From NCBI RefSeq assembly GCF_927798175.1, contig NZ_CAKMMP010000009.1, positions 186,001 through 250,000 on the forward strand: a stretch of DNA of 64,000 bases, written 5' to 3'. Below are positions 1 through 9,223 of the stretch, one piece after another (the stretch's first letter is position 1; every line of letters begins with the position of its first letter). Source of the DNA: Paenibacillus sp. JJ-223. GTDB lineage: Bacteria > Bacillota > Bacilli > Paenibacillales > Paenibacillaceae. The notes under the pieces were generated by a model. The model searched no databases, was not told the DNA's origin, and saw nothing but the letters and a program-made list of their open reading frames with translations. The position numbers and the translations under genes are program-made.

Positions 1-124
1 TGCTGACCGATGACATTCACAGAATACAGCTTGCATCCGCCCATCTTAGCTATACATCAGCGTGAGATTGCAGCTGTGAGTGAGTTGCGAATAGTTTGCT
101 TCAGACTATATATGATTCTGCAAG

Positions 125-146
125 AGCCGCCTTTGGGCGGCTTTTA
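125..146 (+). terminator. Rho-independent terminator
   Basis: A 7-bp GC-rich stem (AGCCGCC / GGGCGGCT with a four-base loop) is followed by a short T run. It probably ends a transcript coming from upstream of the window. The stretch from base 1 to 308 has no open reading frame that I can support; the rest of it is the leader and presumed promoter of the FCD regulator, but I could not fix a convincing -35/-10 pair. Confidence 0.75.
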
Positions 147-308
147 TCGTATTTATGGGAATGAAAAGCAGGTATACTTCATTTAATTCATACTAATTTG
201 GTCAGAATGATTGATATTATAGAGGTTTACCGTTATACTTCATGTAATACGTTAATCATCAGTGAGTAACAATAAGAAAGAAAACCTACATACAAGGGGG
301 GGAAACAT

Positions 309-1061
309 GTGGCTCCAGAGTTATACGAATTGGAATTGGAGTACGAGCTCTTGAAACAACTTCGGGATGCGATTGCTCCTGTCGGTGCAAGCACGCTCGT
401 GCATACGTTGGGAAAAAGATACGGCCTGAGCCAGGCTACCATCGGAAGACGGCTTATGGAAATGGATGTCGAGGGGTACACGGTGCTTGAAGGGCGAAAA
501 GGCCGTGTATTGACCGAAGCGGGCCTGGAACGACTGAAGACGACGGAACGGGAATTGCAGCAGAAAAACGTGAACTCGCGCCTGATTCAGACGCTGAACC
601 ATTCGGGCGAAAAAGCGCTGCTCGACATTCTCGTCGCCCGAAGGGCGCTGGAACGGGAGATTGCTTCGCTGGCTGCGGAACGTGCCACGAAAGAGTACAT
701 CCATCTGCTCGAACAATCCATCGAGGCACAGAACCGGCAATTGGCGCAGAACGTTATTCCTTATGAGGAAGATCGGGAATTCCACCGGCTGCTGGCTTAT
801 GCGGCCCAGAACCAGTTCTTGCTCCATGCCGTCGAATTGGTATGGGACACGAGCAGGGACTTTCTGGAGACCGCGTATATCCGGCGTACGGTCGGGAGCG
901 AATTAGTGGTCGATCACCGTCAGATTCTGGATGCCATTATATCGCGTTCTCCGGAAGATGCCGAAGCCGCGATGGTCAATCACATCAACCAGATGATCGA
1001 GGACGTCAAACGTTATTTTTCCATGAAAAACCAGTCGCTTAGCATCGAGAAAGCGCGTTGA
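309..1061 (+). CDS. FCD-domain (GntR/FadR-like) transcriptional regulator
   Basis: A 250-residue regulator. The N-terminal ~75 residues form a winged helix (TLGKRYGLSQATIGRRLMEM is the likely recognition region), and residues ~100-240 resemble the all-helical FCD ligand domain, with acidic and His residues (EDREFHRLL; MVNHINQM) where FCD proteins bind metal and a carboxylate ligand. The start is GTG at 309, preceded by AAGGGGGGG; an ATG two bases upstream is out of frame. It is the first gene before hyuA, 15 bp upstream of it, so it probably controls the hydantoinase/ABC operon in response to a substrate or product. The N-terminus is not a textbook GntR domain, so the subfamily is uncertain. 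Confidence 0.8.
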   Translation: MAPELYELELEYELLKQLRDAIAPVGASTLVHTLGKRYGLSQATIGRRLMEMDVEGYTVLEGRKGRVLTEAGLERLKTTERELQQKNVNSRLIQTLNHSGEKALLDILVARRALEREIASLAAERATKEYIHLLEQSIEAQNRQLAQNVIPYEEDREFHRLLAYAAQNQFLLHAVELVWDTSRDFLETAYIRRTVGSELVVDHRQILDAIISRSPEDAEAAMVNHINQMIEDVKRYFSMKNQSLSIEKAR

Positions 1062-1076
1062 AAAGGAGATGAACTT

Positions 1077-3119
1077 GTGACCACAAATTATCGCTTGGGT
1101 ATCGACATCGGGGGCACGTTCACGGACGCGCTGGTGACGGATCGGCAAGGCAGGATGATCGGTGCGCTGAAGACGCCATCCATCGCCGAAGCGCCTGAAC
1201 GGGCCATCTTTAACGCATTGGATCAGCTTCAGGCACAAGGCGTGAACATTGGCGATATCGACCTGTTCGTCCACGGCACGACGCTTGGCGTCAACACATT
1301 GATCGAACGCAACGGAGCGGTTACAGGGCTGCTTGTTACAAAGGGTTTCCGCGACATTCTTGAAATCCGGAGACTTCGCTTGGAGGATACGACGAACCTG
1401 TACGGCGATAAGACGGAGGCGCTTGTACCGAGATATCTCGTCAAAGAAATCGACGAACGGGCGCTTGCAAGCGGGGACGTGCTGCAGCCGCTAAACAGTG
1501 ATCAGCTTGTTCAAGCAGTTGACGAACTGGTGGAGGAAGGCATTACGGCGCTGGCGATCAGCTTTATGCACTCTTACGCCAACCCTGCTCATGAGAAGGA
1601 AGCGGAAGAAATCATCCGGGAACGGCATCCGCAATTGTTCATTTGCCGAAGCAGCGCCATTTGGCCGCAGCAGCGCGAATTCGAGCGTACGCTGGCCACC
1701 GCCATGAATGCATATGTGGGAGAACGCATGGGCTCTTACTTTGTACGGCTTCAGGAGGGTATTCATGAATATGGGTTAAAAGCAAACCTGCTCTCCACGA
1801 TGTCCAATGGCGGCATCATGACAGCGGCAAGTGCGGCTAGCGAGCCTGTTCGCACCTTGCTTTCGGGACCTGCCTCAGGCGTCATTGCAGCGACGCATAT
1901 TGCCCGGAAGGCAGGCATCGATCAAGTCATTACGTTCGACATGGGTGGCACAAGTGTGGATGTGGCTTTGATCGACAAAGAGCCGGCGTATTCCACCGAG
2001 AACAAAGTCGGTGATTTTCCGGTCATCTTGCCTGCCGTGGACGTTACGGCCATCGGGGCTGGAGGCGGATCGGTTGCATGGCTGGACACGGTCGGCGTCC
2101 TTAAGGTTGGCCCACGCAGCGCCGGGGCTTATCCAGGTCCTGCGTGTTACGGCCGGGGCGGTGAGGAGCCCACAACGACAGACGCATACTTGCAGCTCGG
2201 CATCTTGCAGGCGGATCGTTTTCTCGGCGGCCAGATGCATCTCTATCCTGAGCTTGCGGAACGTGCACTGAACGCTGTGGGCCATAGGCTGGGCCTTGAT
2301 GCAACGCAAACGGCACAGGCGATTCTCGATGTCGCCACAGCCAACATGTATGCCCAATTTTCGCCGCTCATGGCTCGCAAGGGCATTGATCCGCGCGATT
2401 TCACACTGCTGGCTTATGGGGGAGCCGGCCCCATGCATGCATTTCTGATGGCGCGGGAAGTCGGCATCCGCCGAGTGCTTGTTCCGCCTGCTCCTGGAAC
2501 GTTATGTGCGATGGGCTGCACGGTGGCCAATCTCCGAAACGACTTTGTCTTTTCGCTTCACAAGAGCAGCCAAGCTTTAGCAGGCGGAGAGTTGGCTTCC
2601 TTTTATGCGGATCTGGAACGGCAGGGACGAAGCTGGGTAGAGGTAGAGGCACGGGGCGGCGTGGAACTGGAGAGCGTCTACTGTCTCTATAGCGCCGATA
2701 TGCGATATGAAGGACAGGCCTTTGATTTGGAAATTGCATTGACGCAGGAAGAAATTGACTATCCCGAAAAGGCAAAATCAAAGTTCCATACATTCTATCA
2801 AAATGTGTTCGGAATCAGCCAGCCGGAATCGGAAGTGATGTTCATCAGCCTGCGGGCGACGATTGTCGGCATCGTGCCGAGCCATGGGAGCGTGGATTCG
2901 TTTGCCCGGGTCAACCACGCAAGTGGAGCAGAGGAACGAAACATAACGTTCGATCATGCGCCGAGAATTGCGAAAGTGTTGACAAGGGAACAGATTCCGC
3001 TGGATGCGGGCATCCCGGGTCCGGTTATCGTGGAGGAGTATGATACGACGATTTTTGTACCTCCAGGTTTTAACGTACGCAGGGACGCGCATGGCAATCT
3101 GATCGGGGAGGCGACGTAA
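1077..3119 (+). CDS. hyuA: Hydantoinase/oxoprolinase subunit A (HyuA-like)
   Basis: The 680-residue ATP-binding subunit of the hydantoinase/5-oxoprolinase/acetone carboxylase family, which opens cyclic amides such as 5-oxoproline or N-methylhydantoin with ATP hydrolysis. The actin-like nucleotide-binding motifs are clear: GIDIGGTFTDALV near residue 8, and FDMGGTSVDVALI near residue 287, followed by a glycine-rich segment. Length fits the family. The start is GTG at 1077 after AAAGGAG. The stop overlaps the start of hyuB by one base (TAATG), implying translational coupling and an A:B complex. The substrate cannot be read from the sequence. The neighbouring amine-type ABC importer and M24 peptidase suggest a nitrogen compound, possibly a hydantoin or pyroglutamyl derivative. 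Confidence 0.9.
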   Translation: MTTNYRLGIDIGGTFTDALVTDRQGRMIGALKTPSIAEAPERAIFNALDQLQAQGVNIGDIDLFVHGTTLGVNTLIERNGAVTGLLVTKGFRDILEIRRLRLEDTTNLYGDKTEALVPRYLVKEIDERALASGDVLQPLNSDQLVQAVDELVEEGITALAISFMHSYANPAHEKEAEEIIRERHPQLFICRSSAIWPQQREFERTLATAMNAYVGERMGSYFVRLQEGIHEYGLKANLLSTMSNGGIMTAASAASEPVRTLLSGPASGVIAATHIARKAGIDQVITFDMGGTSVDVALIDKEPAYSTENKVGDFPVILPAVDVTAIGAGGGSVAWLDTVGVLKVGPRSAGAYPGPACYGRGGEEPTTTDAYLQLGILQADRFLGGQMHLYPELAERALNAVGHRLGLDATQTAQAILDVATANMYAQFSPLMARKGIDPRDFTLLAYGGAGPMHAFLMAREVGIRRVLVPPAPGTLCAMGCTVANLRNDFVFSLHKSSQALAGGELASFYADLERQGRSWVEVEARGGVELESVYCLYSADMRYEGQAFDLEIALTQEEIDYPEKAKSKFHTFYQNVFGISQPESEVMFISLRATIVGIVPSHGSVDSFARVNHASGAEERNITFDHAPRIAKVLTREQIPLDAGIPGPVIVEEYDTTIFVPPGFNVRRDAHGNLIGEAT

Positions 3120-5107
3120 TGATCGCGGACAAGGTGTTTCTGGAAATTTTCAACAATCGGATCCAAGCAGCGGTCGAGGAAATGGCGAACGTCGTTCTGC
3201 GAACAGGGTTTACCGCTTTTGTCAAAGAGACCGGCGATTTCGGCACATATCTGTTGTCTCCTTCAGGGGAGACGTTTGGTTCACCGCTGGAAACAGGTTA
3301 TAACCTCTCGCTCGGTATTCCTGCAGAAGCGACGATACGTAGTATCGAGGATTGGCAGGAAGGGGATTTGGTTATCTGCAATGATCCTTATGCCACGAAA
3401 GGCATGGTGACCCACCTTCCCGACATTCATCTGATCAAACCCTACTTCCACGAGGGGCGCGTCATTGCTTACGGCATGTGTTTCGTGCACTCATCCGATG
3501 TTGGCGGCAAGGTGCCGGGGAGCGTATCTCCCAGCGCGTACGATATTCACATGGAAGGCATTCGCATCGCTCCGGTCAAGTTATATGAAGCTGGCGTGTT
3601 GAACGAGCATGTCATGCGATTGTTTCTGGATAACAGCCGGATTCCGGAGCAAAACCTTGGCGACCTCAAAGCGCTGATGGCTGCCCTGAACCGGGGTGAA
3701 CAGCGCCTTGCCGAACTGGTCGCTCGTTATGGCGTGGAACGGATTGAGCAAGGCATCGAGCAATTGCTCGAATATGCCGAAATGAAGGCACGTGCCATCG
3801 TTCGGGATATTCCGGACGGAGCTTACGATTTCTGGGATTATCTCGAGAAGGGACCTGGAGGATACCCCATCCGCTTGCGCTGCAAGATGACGATCGAGGA
3901 TAGCGACATTCATCTCGATTTTAGCGGCACCGATCCTCAGGTTCGGGCTTCGTTCAATATCCCGACGCATAATCAGCAAGGGCATTACATGCTTGTACCG
4001 GCGTTGATTCGCTATTTCCGCACGCTGGACCCGACGATCCCATGGAACTCCGGCATGATTCGAATGGTGCGCAATTACGCGCCGCCGGCCTCGGTGCTCA
4101 ATCCGGAACCGATGGCTGCCGTCGGGGCACGGGCGGCAACGTTCATCCGTCTGATGGACGTGATCACGGGCGCTCTTGGCAAAGCCGAGGCGAGCAAAGT
4201 GCCCGCAGCCGGCGCGGGGCAAGCGTGCATCGTCATGATGGCGATGACGGACGCAGCGGACGGAAAGAAAAAGGTCGGGGTCATTCAACCGATTTGCGGC
4301 GGTTCAGGAGCAAGGCCGATGAAAGACGGTATTGACGGAATGGATTTTGCCGTTGGACACCTGCGCAACATTCCGGCCGAAACGGTCGAATCCGAAATGC
4401 CGGTGCTGATTGAGCATTACGGGCTCCGTGAAGATTCGGCAGGCGCCGGCGAATATCGCGGTGGAAGCGGGATCGCATTGCGCGTCAGAATCGTAACACC
4501 GGATACGATCATGACAGCACGGAATATGGAACGCATGGAGTTTCAGCCATGGGGCAGGCTGGGCGGCGATGTCGGCACGCATGGAGAGGCCATCCTTAAC
4601 GTGGGACTTCCGGAAGAGAAAAATCTTGGCCGGATTGACGAACTGCTGCTGCAACCCGGGGATACCGTAACCTTCCTGTCCCAAGGCGGGGGAGGATACG
4701 GCAACCCGTTGAACCGGAATGCACAGTCGGTGCTGGCAGACGTTCGAAGCGGTTTGCTTTCCCTGGAAAAAGCGCGGGAGCTTTACGGCGTCGTAGTGAA
4801 GGGCACGGATGTCGACGAGTCTGGGACACACGCACTGCGGTCTGCCAAGCAGCAGCATGCGCAAGAATTCAGCTATGGTCCGACCAGGGAACAATTTGAA
4901 GCAATCTGGAGCGATGAGATGCAGTTGACGCTGGGACAGGCACTAAAGGAATATCCACTCGCCCTCCGGGATTATTTGAAACGCCGGACGATGGATATCG
5001 TGGAACAAAGACATGCCGCTGGTTCATCCGTGACGCCACAGGAAATAGCCGCCATCGTGAACGGGTTGAGGAAAAACATCGGACTACAGGGAATCGGTCA
5101 TCAGTAA
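3119..5107 (+). CDS. hyuB: Hydantoinase/oxoprolinase subunit B (HyuB-like)
   Basis: The 662-residue partner of HyuA. It has the typical HyuB opening (FLEIFNNRIQAAVEEMANVV), the GDLVICNDPYATKGMVTHLPD region near residue 80, and a glycine-rich end (LSQGGGGYGNPLNR). The family is known to need both subunits for ATP-dependent ring opening. The start ATG overlaps the hyuA stop. No terminator was seen before the next gene, a substrate-binding protein 57 bp downstream, so the enzyme and transporter are probably cotranscribed. Length is slightly over the usual ~570-600 residues because of a C-terminal helical tail (residues ~600-662) rich in charged residues. Confidence 0.9.
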   Translation: MIADKVFLEIFNNRIQAAVEEMANVVLRTGFTAFVKETGDFGTYLLSPSGETFGSPLETGYNLSLGIPAEATIRSIEDWQEGDLVICNDPYATKGMVTHLPDIHLIKPYFHEGRVIAYGMCFVHSSDVGGKVPGSVSPSAYDIHMEGIRIAPVKLYEAGVLNEHVMRLFLDNSRIPEQNLGDLKALMAALNRGEQRLAELVARYGVERIEQGIEQLLEYAEMKARAIVRDIPDGAYDFWDYLEKGPGGYPIRLRCKMTIEDSDIHLDFSGTDPQVRASFNIPTHNQQGHYMLVPALIRYFRTLDPTIPWNSGMIRMVRNYAPPASVLNPEPMAAVGARAATFIRLMDVITGALGKAEASKVPAAGAGQACIVMMAMTDAADGKKKVGVIQPICGGSGARPMKDGIDGMDFAVGHLRNIPAETVESEMPVLIEHYGLREDSAGAGEYRGGSGIALRVRIVTPDTIMTARNMERMEFQPWGRLGGDVGTHGEAILNVGLPEEKNLGRIDELLLQPGDTVTFLSQGGGGYGNPLNRNAQSVLADVRSGLLSLEKARELYGVVVKGTDVDESGTHALRSAKQQHAQEFSYGPTREQFEAIWSDEMQLTLGQALKEYPLALRDYLKRRTMDIVEQRHAAGSSVTPQEIAAIVNGLRKNIGLQGIGHQ

Positions 5108-5164
5108 GCCTGAACATGTAAACTTGTAATCGTATTAACCAACTAATCTTATGGGGGAATTCGT

Positions 5165-6301
5165 ATGTTTAAATCAAACCGCAAACGTTTTTTCAGCCTG
5201 GCTTCGTTGACGCTGACCGCTTCGCTCGTACTTTCGGCCTGCGGCGGGGGAAGCAACTCGGGTACAGCTTCCGAGAGTGGGGATGCTTCGGACAGCAGCG
5301 GCGATAAAATCAAGCTGACCATGTTTATCTGGGCGGGCTCCAACCAGGATATCGTGCCTAAAGAAGTGGTTGCCGAATATGTCAAGGAACATCCGAACGT
5401 TGAAGTTACTTTCGAGGAATCCTCCAATGCAATCATGTATCCCAAAATGGTAGCAGGCAAACAGGCCGATCCGGATAACCCTGTCGTCAACTTCGGTTAC
5501 TTTAATGCGGATGCCACGGCCAAAGGTGTGAACGATGACATGTGGGAGCCGCTGGATACCAGCATCGTGACGAACATCAAGGACATTCCCGAGCAGTTCC
5601 ACCAGCCTGACAACAAAGGTGTCGTATGGGGCGTATCGAGCTTTGCCCTCGTTTACAACAAGGATCTGGTAACCACGCCGCCGACGAGCTGGAACGACCT
5701 GTGGGAGAACGAGCAATTCAAAGGCAAGACGGCATTGTGGGATTACATGTTCTATTCCTATATTTCGCCGCTGATCGCGACCAAAGGACAGGAGATCGGC
5801 GCATCGTACGACAATCCCGAACCTGCATTCCAATATTGGGCTGACCATAGCGACCAAATCGGTACGCTCGTTACATCCAATGACCAGTTGAAAGCACTGC
5901 TCGAATCCGGCGATGCCCTGATTGCGCCATTCAGCGCACAGGTCGCCCAAACCTGGATCGACGGCGGTTCGCCGCTTGCCGTAGCCTACCCGAAAGAAGG
6001 AGCGATTTCGTTCCCGTATTCGCTCCAAGTCGTCAAAGGTTCGACGCCTGAACAAACACGCGTGGCCAATGAAATCATCAATGAGCTGCTGAGTGCCGAC
6101 GCGTTGACACGTTACGCCGAAGCAACCGGCACGCCGGTGACCAGCACTGCCGCTGCCGTGCCGGATAAATACAAGGATGATCCTTCGTTCTCGGTAGAAA
6201 CGCAAAGCAAAGGCATCAATCCCGATTGGGACGTGCTCGCCCGGGACAGCTCTGCATGGAAGGAACTGTGGGATCGCCTCGTCAAAACCAATCTTCAATA
6301 A
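5165..6301 (+). CDS. ABC transporter substrate-binding lipoprotein (spermidine/putrescine type)
   Basis: A 378-residue lipoprotein. A basic N-terminus and hydrophobic helix lead to the lipobox LSAC (Cys at about residue 22), followed by a Gly/Ser linker and a periplasmic-binding fold (FIWAGSNQDIVPKEV onward) like PotD/PotF or iron-type solute-binding proteins. It would be anchored on the outer face of the membrane and deliver ligand to the permeases encoded at 7474-9205. It lies between hyuB and the ATPase gene, so its ligand is most likely the hydantoinase substrate. A good ribosome site (GGGGGAA) precedes ATG 5165. The ligand itself cannot be deduced. Confidence 0.85.
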   Translation: MFKSNRKRFFSLASLTLTASLVLSACGGGSNSGTASESGDASDSSGDKIKLTMFIWAGSNQDIVPKEVVAEYVKEHPNVEVTFEESSNAIMYPKMVAGKQADPDNPVVNFGYFNADATAKGVNDDMWEPLDTSIVTNIKDIPEQFHQPDNKGVVWGVSSFALVYNKDLVTTPPTSWNDLWENEQFKGKTALWDYMFYSYISPLIATKGQEIGASYDNPEPAFQYWADHSDQIGTLVTSNDQLKALLESGDALIAPFSAQVAQTWIDGGSPLAVAYPKEGAISFPYSLQVVKGSTPEQTRVANEIINELLSADALTRYAEATGTPVTSTAAAVPDKYKDDPSFSVETQSKGINPDWDVLARDSSAWKELWDRLVKTNLQ

Positions 6302-6358
6302 TATAGTCGCCTGGAACATAGACGAATTTATCCCCAGGCAGGGATAGGAGGACCCGAG

Positions 6359-7477
6359 ATGAGCAATGGGCAGGAATCCGTCTCGATCGAGGCAAAGCGC
6401 GTTACGAAAATTTATGGGGGACGGGCTGCCGTCGATCAAGTTACGCTTCAGGTCAACAAGGGAGAGTTTGTCTCCCTTCTGGGCCCGAGCGGCTGCGGCA
6501 AAACGACGCTGCTCCGAATGCTGGGCGGGCTCGAACAGCCCGATGACGGAATCATCATGCTCGGCGGGCAGGATGTCACGGGCGTTCCGGCATACGGCCG
6601 CAGCAGCAATATGATTTTCCAGCAGCTGGCGCTGTTTCCGCACATGGATGTATTCAACAACATCGCTTACGGACTCAAGGTGAAAAAGACGCCTAAAGCC
6701 GAGATCAAACGCCAGGTCCATGAGATGCTGGAACTTGTGCAGCTTGGGGATTACGGCAGACGGGCCATATCGCAGCTGTCCGGCGGACAGGCACAGCGCG
6801 TAGCGATTGCGAGAGCGCTGATCAACAAACCCGAAGTGCTGCTGCTGGACGAACCGCTCTCCGCGCTCGATATGCAGCTGCGCCTCGACATGCAGCGGGA
6901 ACTGAAGCGCATCCAGCGCGAATTCGGCGGCACCTTTATCTTCGTCACGCATGACCAAAGCGAGGCGATGAACATGTCCGACCGCATCGGCGTTATGCGT
7001 GCAGGCCAATTGCTTCAATACGCGACGCCGGACGAAGTTTATGAGAAACCTGCCAACAGCTTTGTGGCCAAGTTTATTGGGGATACGAATCTACTGGACG
7101 TGTCCGTGGACGAGCCCGCTTCAAATGGGATCCGCGTGAGCATTCAGGGGCATTCGCTGCTTGCGGGAACAAACGAAGAACCTGCCGCATTCCGGCAAGG
7201 TGCGAAGCATTCGTTATCGATTCGCTACGAGTATATTCGTCTTGGAGACGAGGCGGCCAACTGCACCAACCAATTGCAAGGCCGTGTTATCGAAAGTGTG
7301 TACGGCGGAGCAAGTATCCGTTATGTCATCGAAACGCTGGGTAACCTGCACATCCAAGCAAGTGTTCCGCATCAGCGCGGAGGATTACGCTATGCGCCGG
7401 GCGAAGCCGTGCAGCTCGGTTTTGATCCGGAAGATGCCTTGCTGCTCGCTGACTCCGGTGCGGGTGCGGCATCATGA
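6359..7477 (+). CDS. ABC transporter ATP-binding protein (PotA-like)
   Basis: A 372-residue importer ATPase with every nucleotide-binding motif intact: Walker A GPSGCGKT (42-49), signature LSGGQ (139-143), Walker B VLLLDEP (159-165) and the switch His in FVTHDQ (His197). The last ~130 residues form a TOBE-type domain, as in PotA and other polyamine/iron/sulfate importers. It follows the binding protein and overlaps the first permease gene by four bases (ATGA), so all transporter parts are translated together. The long TOBE region may carry a ligand- or regulator-sensing role, which is an inference from the family. Confidence 0.92.
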   Translation: MSNGQESVSIEAKRVTKIYGGRAAVDQVTLQVNKGEFVSLLGPSGCGKTTLLRMLGGLEQPDDGIIMLGGQDVTGVPAYGRSSNMIFQQLALFPHMDVFNNIAYGLKVKKTPKAEIKRQVHEMLELVQLGDYGRRAISQLSGGQAQRVAIARALINKPEVLLLDEPLSALDMQLRLDMQRELKRIQREFGGTFIFVTHDQSEAMNMSDRIGVMRAGQLLQYATPDEVYEKPANSFVAKFIGDTNLLDVSVDEPASNGIRVSIQGHSLLAGTNEEPAAFRQGAKHSLSIRYEYIRLGDEAANCTNQLQGRVIESVYGGASIRYVIETLGNLHIQASVPHQRGGLRYAPGEAVQLGFDPEDALLLADSGAGAAS

Positions 7478-8391
7478 GCCGGATTACCGAAAAGGTCGTA
7501 AACATGTATTCGTCCGGCAACCGCAAATGGACGACCCAATTGCTGCTCCTTTTGCCGGCATTGCTGCTAATGGGCATTGTGTATCTCGGCGGATTGCTGA
7601 TTTTCGGAAGATACAGCTTCGACATGTACGACAACGGCAAGCTGGTCCGAGGTTGGGACTTAAGCACGTACCGCGCGTTTCTATCGGATCCATATTATTG
7701 GAAACTGATCGGAAACACGTTCCGCATCGCGTTTAAGGTTACAGCGTGGAGCTTGTTGCTTGCATATCCGCTCGCGTATTTCATCGCTGGTTTGAAGAAG
7801 CCGGGATGGAAGCAGTTTTTGCTGCTGCTTACGTTTCTGCCGCTGCTCGTGAGTGCAGTGGTTCGTTCCTATGGCTGGCAATTGCTTCTGTCCAAACAAG
7901 GTTTCATGAACTGGCTGTTCATTCATCTGGGCATGACCGAGGAAGGGTTCAATATGATGAATAACGAGACGGGCGTTGTCATTGCCCTTGTGCACATCTT
8001 TCTGCCGTTTATGGTCTTTCCAATCCTGAACGTGCTGTCGCAGAGCGATGCTTCGCTCAAAGCGGCGGCGCAGGATCTCGGAGCCGGCAGCTGGCGAACC
8101 TTTTTTACCATTACGCTGCCATTGTCGGCCAGAGGTATTGCAAGCGGCATCCAGATCGTGTTTACGCTGTGCCTGACTGCATTTACGACCCCTCAGCTGA
8201 TCGGCGGGGGCAGGGTGATGACGCTGCCGGTCTTCATCTACCAGCGAACGCTGGACACAAACTGGCCGATGGCGGCAGTGGCAAGCCTGTTCCTGCTGGT
8301 GTCATCCGTCGTGGTGTCGCTGCTGGTCAACAAAGGTGCGGAATGGCTTATGTTCCGTCGTTCCAGGGAAGGAGGACGTGCACATGGTTAA
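7474..8391 (+). CDS. ABC transporter permease (PotB-like)
   Basis: A 305-residue inner-membrane permease with about six predicted helices. The cytoplasmic coupling loop is visible around residue 190 (AAAQDLGAGSWRTFFTITLP), the EAA-like motif that contacts the ATPase. The start ATG overlaps the ATPase stop, and the 3' end overlaps the next permease by eight bases. It pairs with the second permease to form the heterodimeric channel of a PotABCD-type importer. Confidence 0.9.
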   Translation: MSRITEKVVNMYSSGNRKWTTQLLLLLPALLLMGIVYLGGLLIFGRYSFDMYDNGKLVRGWDLSTYRAFLSDPYYWKLIGNTFRIAFKVTAWSLLLAYPLAYFIAGLKKPGWKQFLLLLTFLPLLVSAVVRSYGWQLLLSKQGFMNWLFIHLGMTEEGFNMMNNETGVVIALVHIFLPFMVFPILNVLSQSDASLKAAAQDLGAGSWRTFFTITLPLSARGIASGIQIVFTLCLTAFTTPQLIGGGRVMTLPVFIYQRTLDTNWPMAAVASLFLLVSSVVVSLLVNKGAEWLMFRRSREGGRAHG

Positions 8392-9205
8392 GTCGGGACG
8401 CGTAACCAAATGGCTTCTCGCGGTGTTCGTTGGGGCGGTCGCCGTATACTTGTTGCTCCCACTATTAATGATTGCATTCACGTCCGTAGGTTCCGGATCG
8501 GCAAGCAAATTTCCGCCCCAAGGCTTCACCTTGGAATGGTATGCCAATCTGCGGGAGCAAACCCAGTTTCTTGATGCTTTCAAAAACAGCCTGATCGCAT
8601 CGGCGGGAGCCGTATTGCTGGCATTGGTAACGGGGACGCTCGCTGCAGTAGCCATCGTGCAGTATCCTTTCCCGGGTGCGGGATTGCTGCGGGCTTTCTT
8701 TGTATCGCCCATGGTCATGCCGAAAATTACGCTGGGAATCGCCTATCTGATTCTGTTCTCCAAAATGCACATCGCTGGCGGACTGTTCGGACTTGTATTG
8801 GGAGAAGCCGTCATCGTGCTGCCATTTATATTGACCATTGTGGGCAGTGCGTTGGCGAACCTGAAGCCGGTCCATCGGGAGGCTGCGGCCGATCTCGGGG
8901 CAAGCCCGTGGCGGATCTTTTTCACCATTACGCTGCCGCAGCTCAAATTCGCCATGTTGTTGTCCGGGTCGATCGCCTTTGTATTTACGTTTGACCAGGT
9001 CGAAGCTGCGCTGCTGCTGCTGCGCCAGGACAGCTATACGCTGCCGATCCAGCTTTTCCTCTACATGGAGAAGTGGCAGGACCCCACGATCGCGGCCGTG
9101 TCGGTTGTACTGATCGTCGGTGCCTTGGCTCTATTCATGGCGATCAAGCTGGTGCTTCGCTCCATTCCGGGACTCGAAGGATGGTTTGGCAGCAGAAAAA
9201 AATAA
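8384..9205 (+). CDS. ABC transporter permease (PotC-like)
   Basis: A 273-residue permease with six predicted helices and an EAA coupling loop (REAAADLGASPWRIFFTITL) near residue 170. An in-frame ATG lies further upstream at 8336, but the start at 8384 is chosen because AGGAGG at 8370-8375 is correctly spaced for it and the hydrophobic N-terminus begins right after. It overlaps the preceding permease by eight bases. It completes the four-part importer of the hydantoinase operon. Confidence 0.9.
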   Translation: MVKSGRVTKWLLAVFVGAVAVYLLLPLLMIAFTSVGSGSASKFPPQGFTLEWYANLREQTQFLDAFKNSLIASAGAVLLALVTGTLAAVAIVQYPFPGAGLLRAFFVSPMVMPKITLGIAYLILFSKMHIAGGLFGLVLGEAVIVLPFILTIVGSALANLKPVHREAAADLGASPWRIFFTITLPQLKFAMLLSGSIAFVFTFDQVEAALLLLRQDSYTLPIQLFLYMEKWQDPTIAAVSVVLIVGALALFMAIKLVLRSIPGLEGWFGSRKK

Positions 9206-9223
9206 AAGGGAGGACTCGAAACT

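Noticed and set aside
5174-7018. A 614-codon open frame on the minus strand
   Set aside because: It lies antisense to the binding-protein and ATPase genes, whose motifs are unmistakable; the long frame results from codon bias on the opposite strand.
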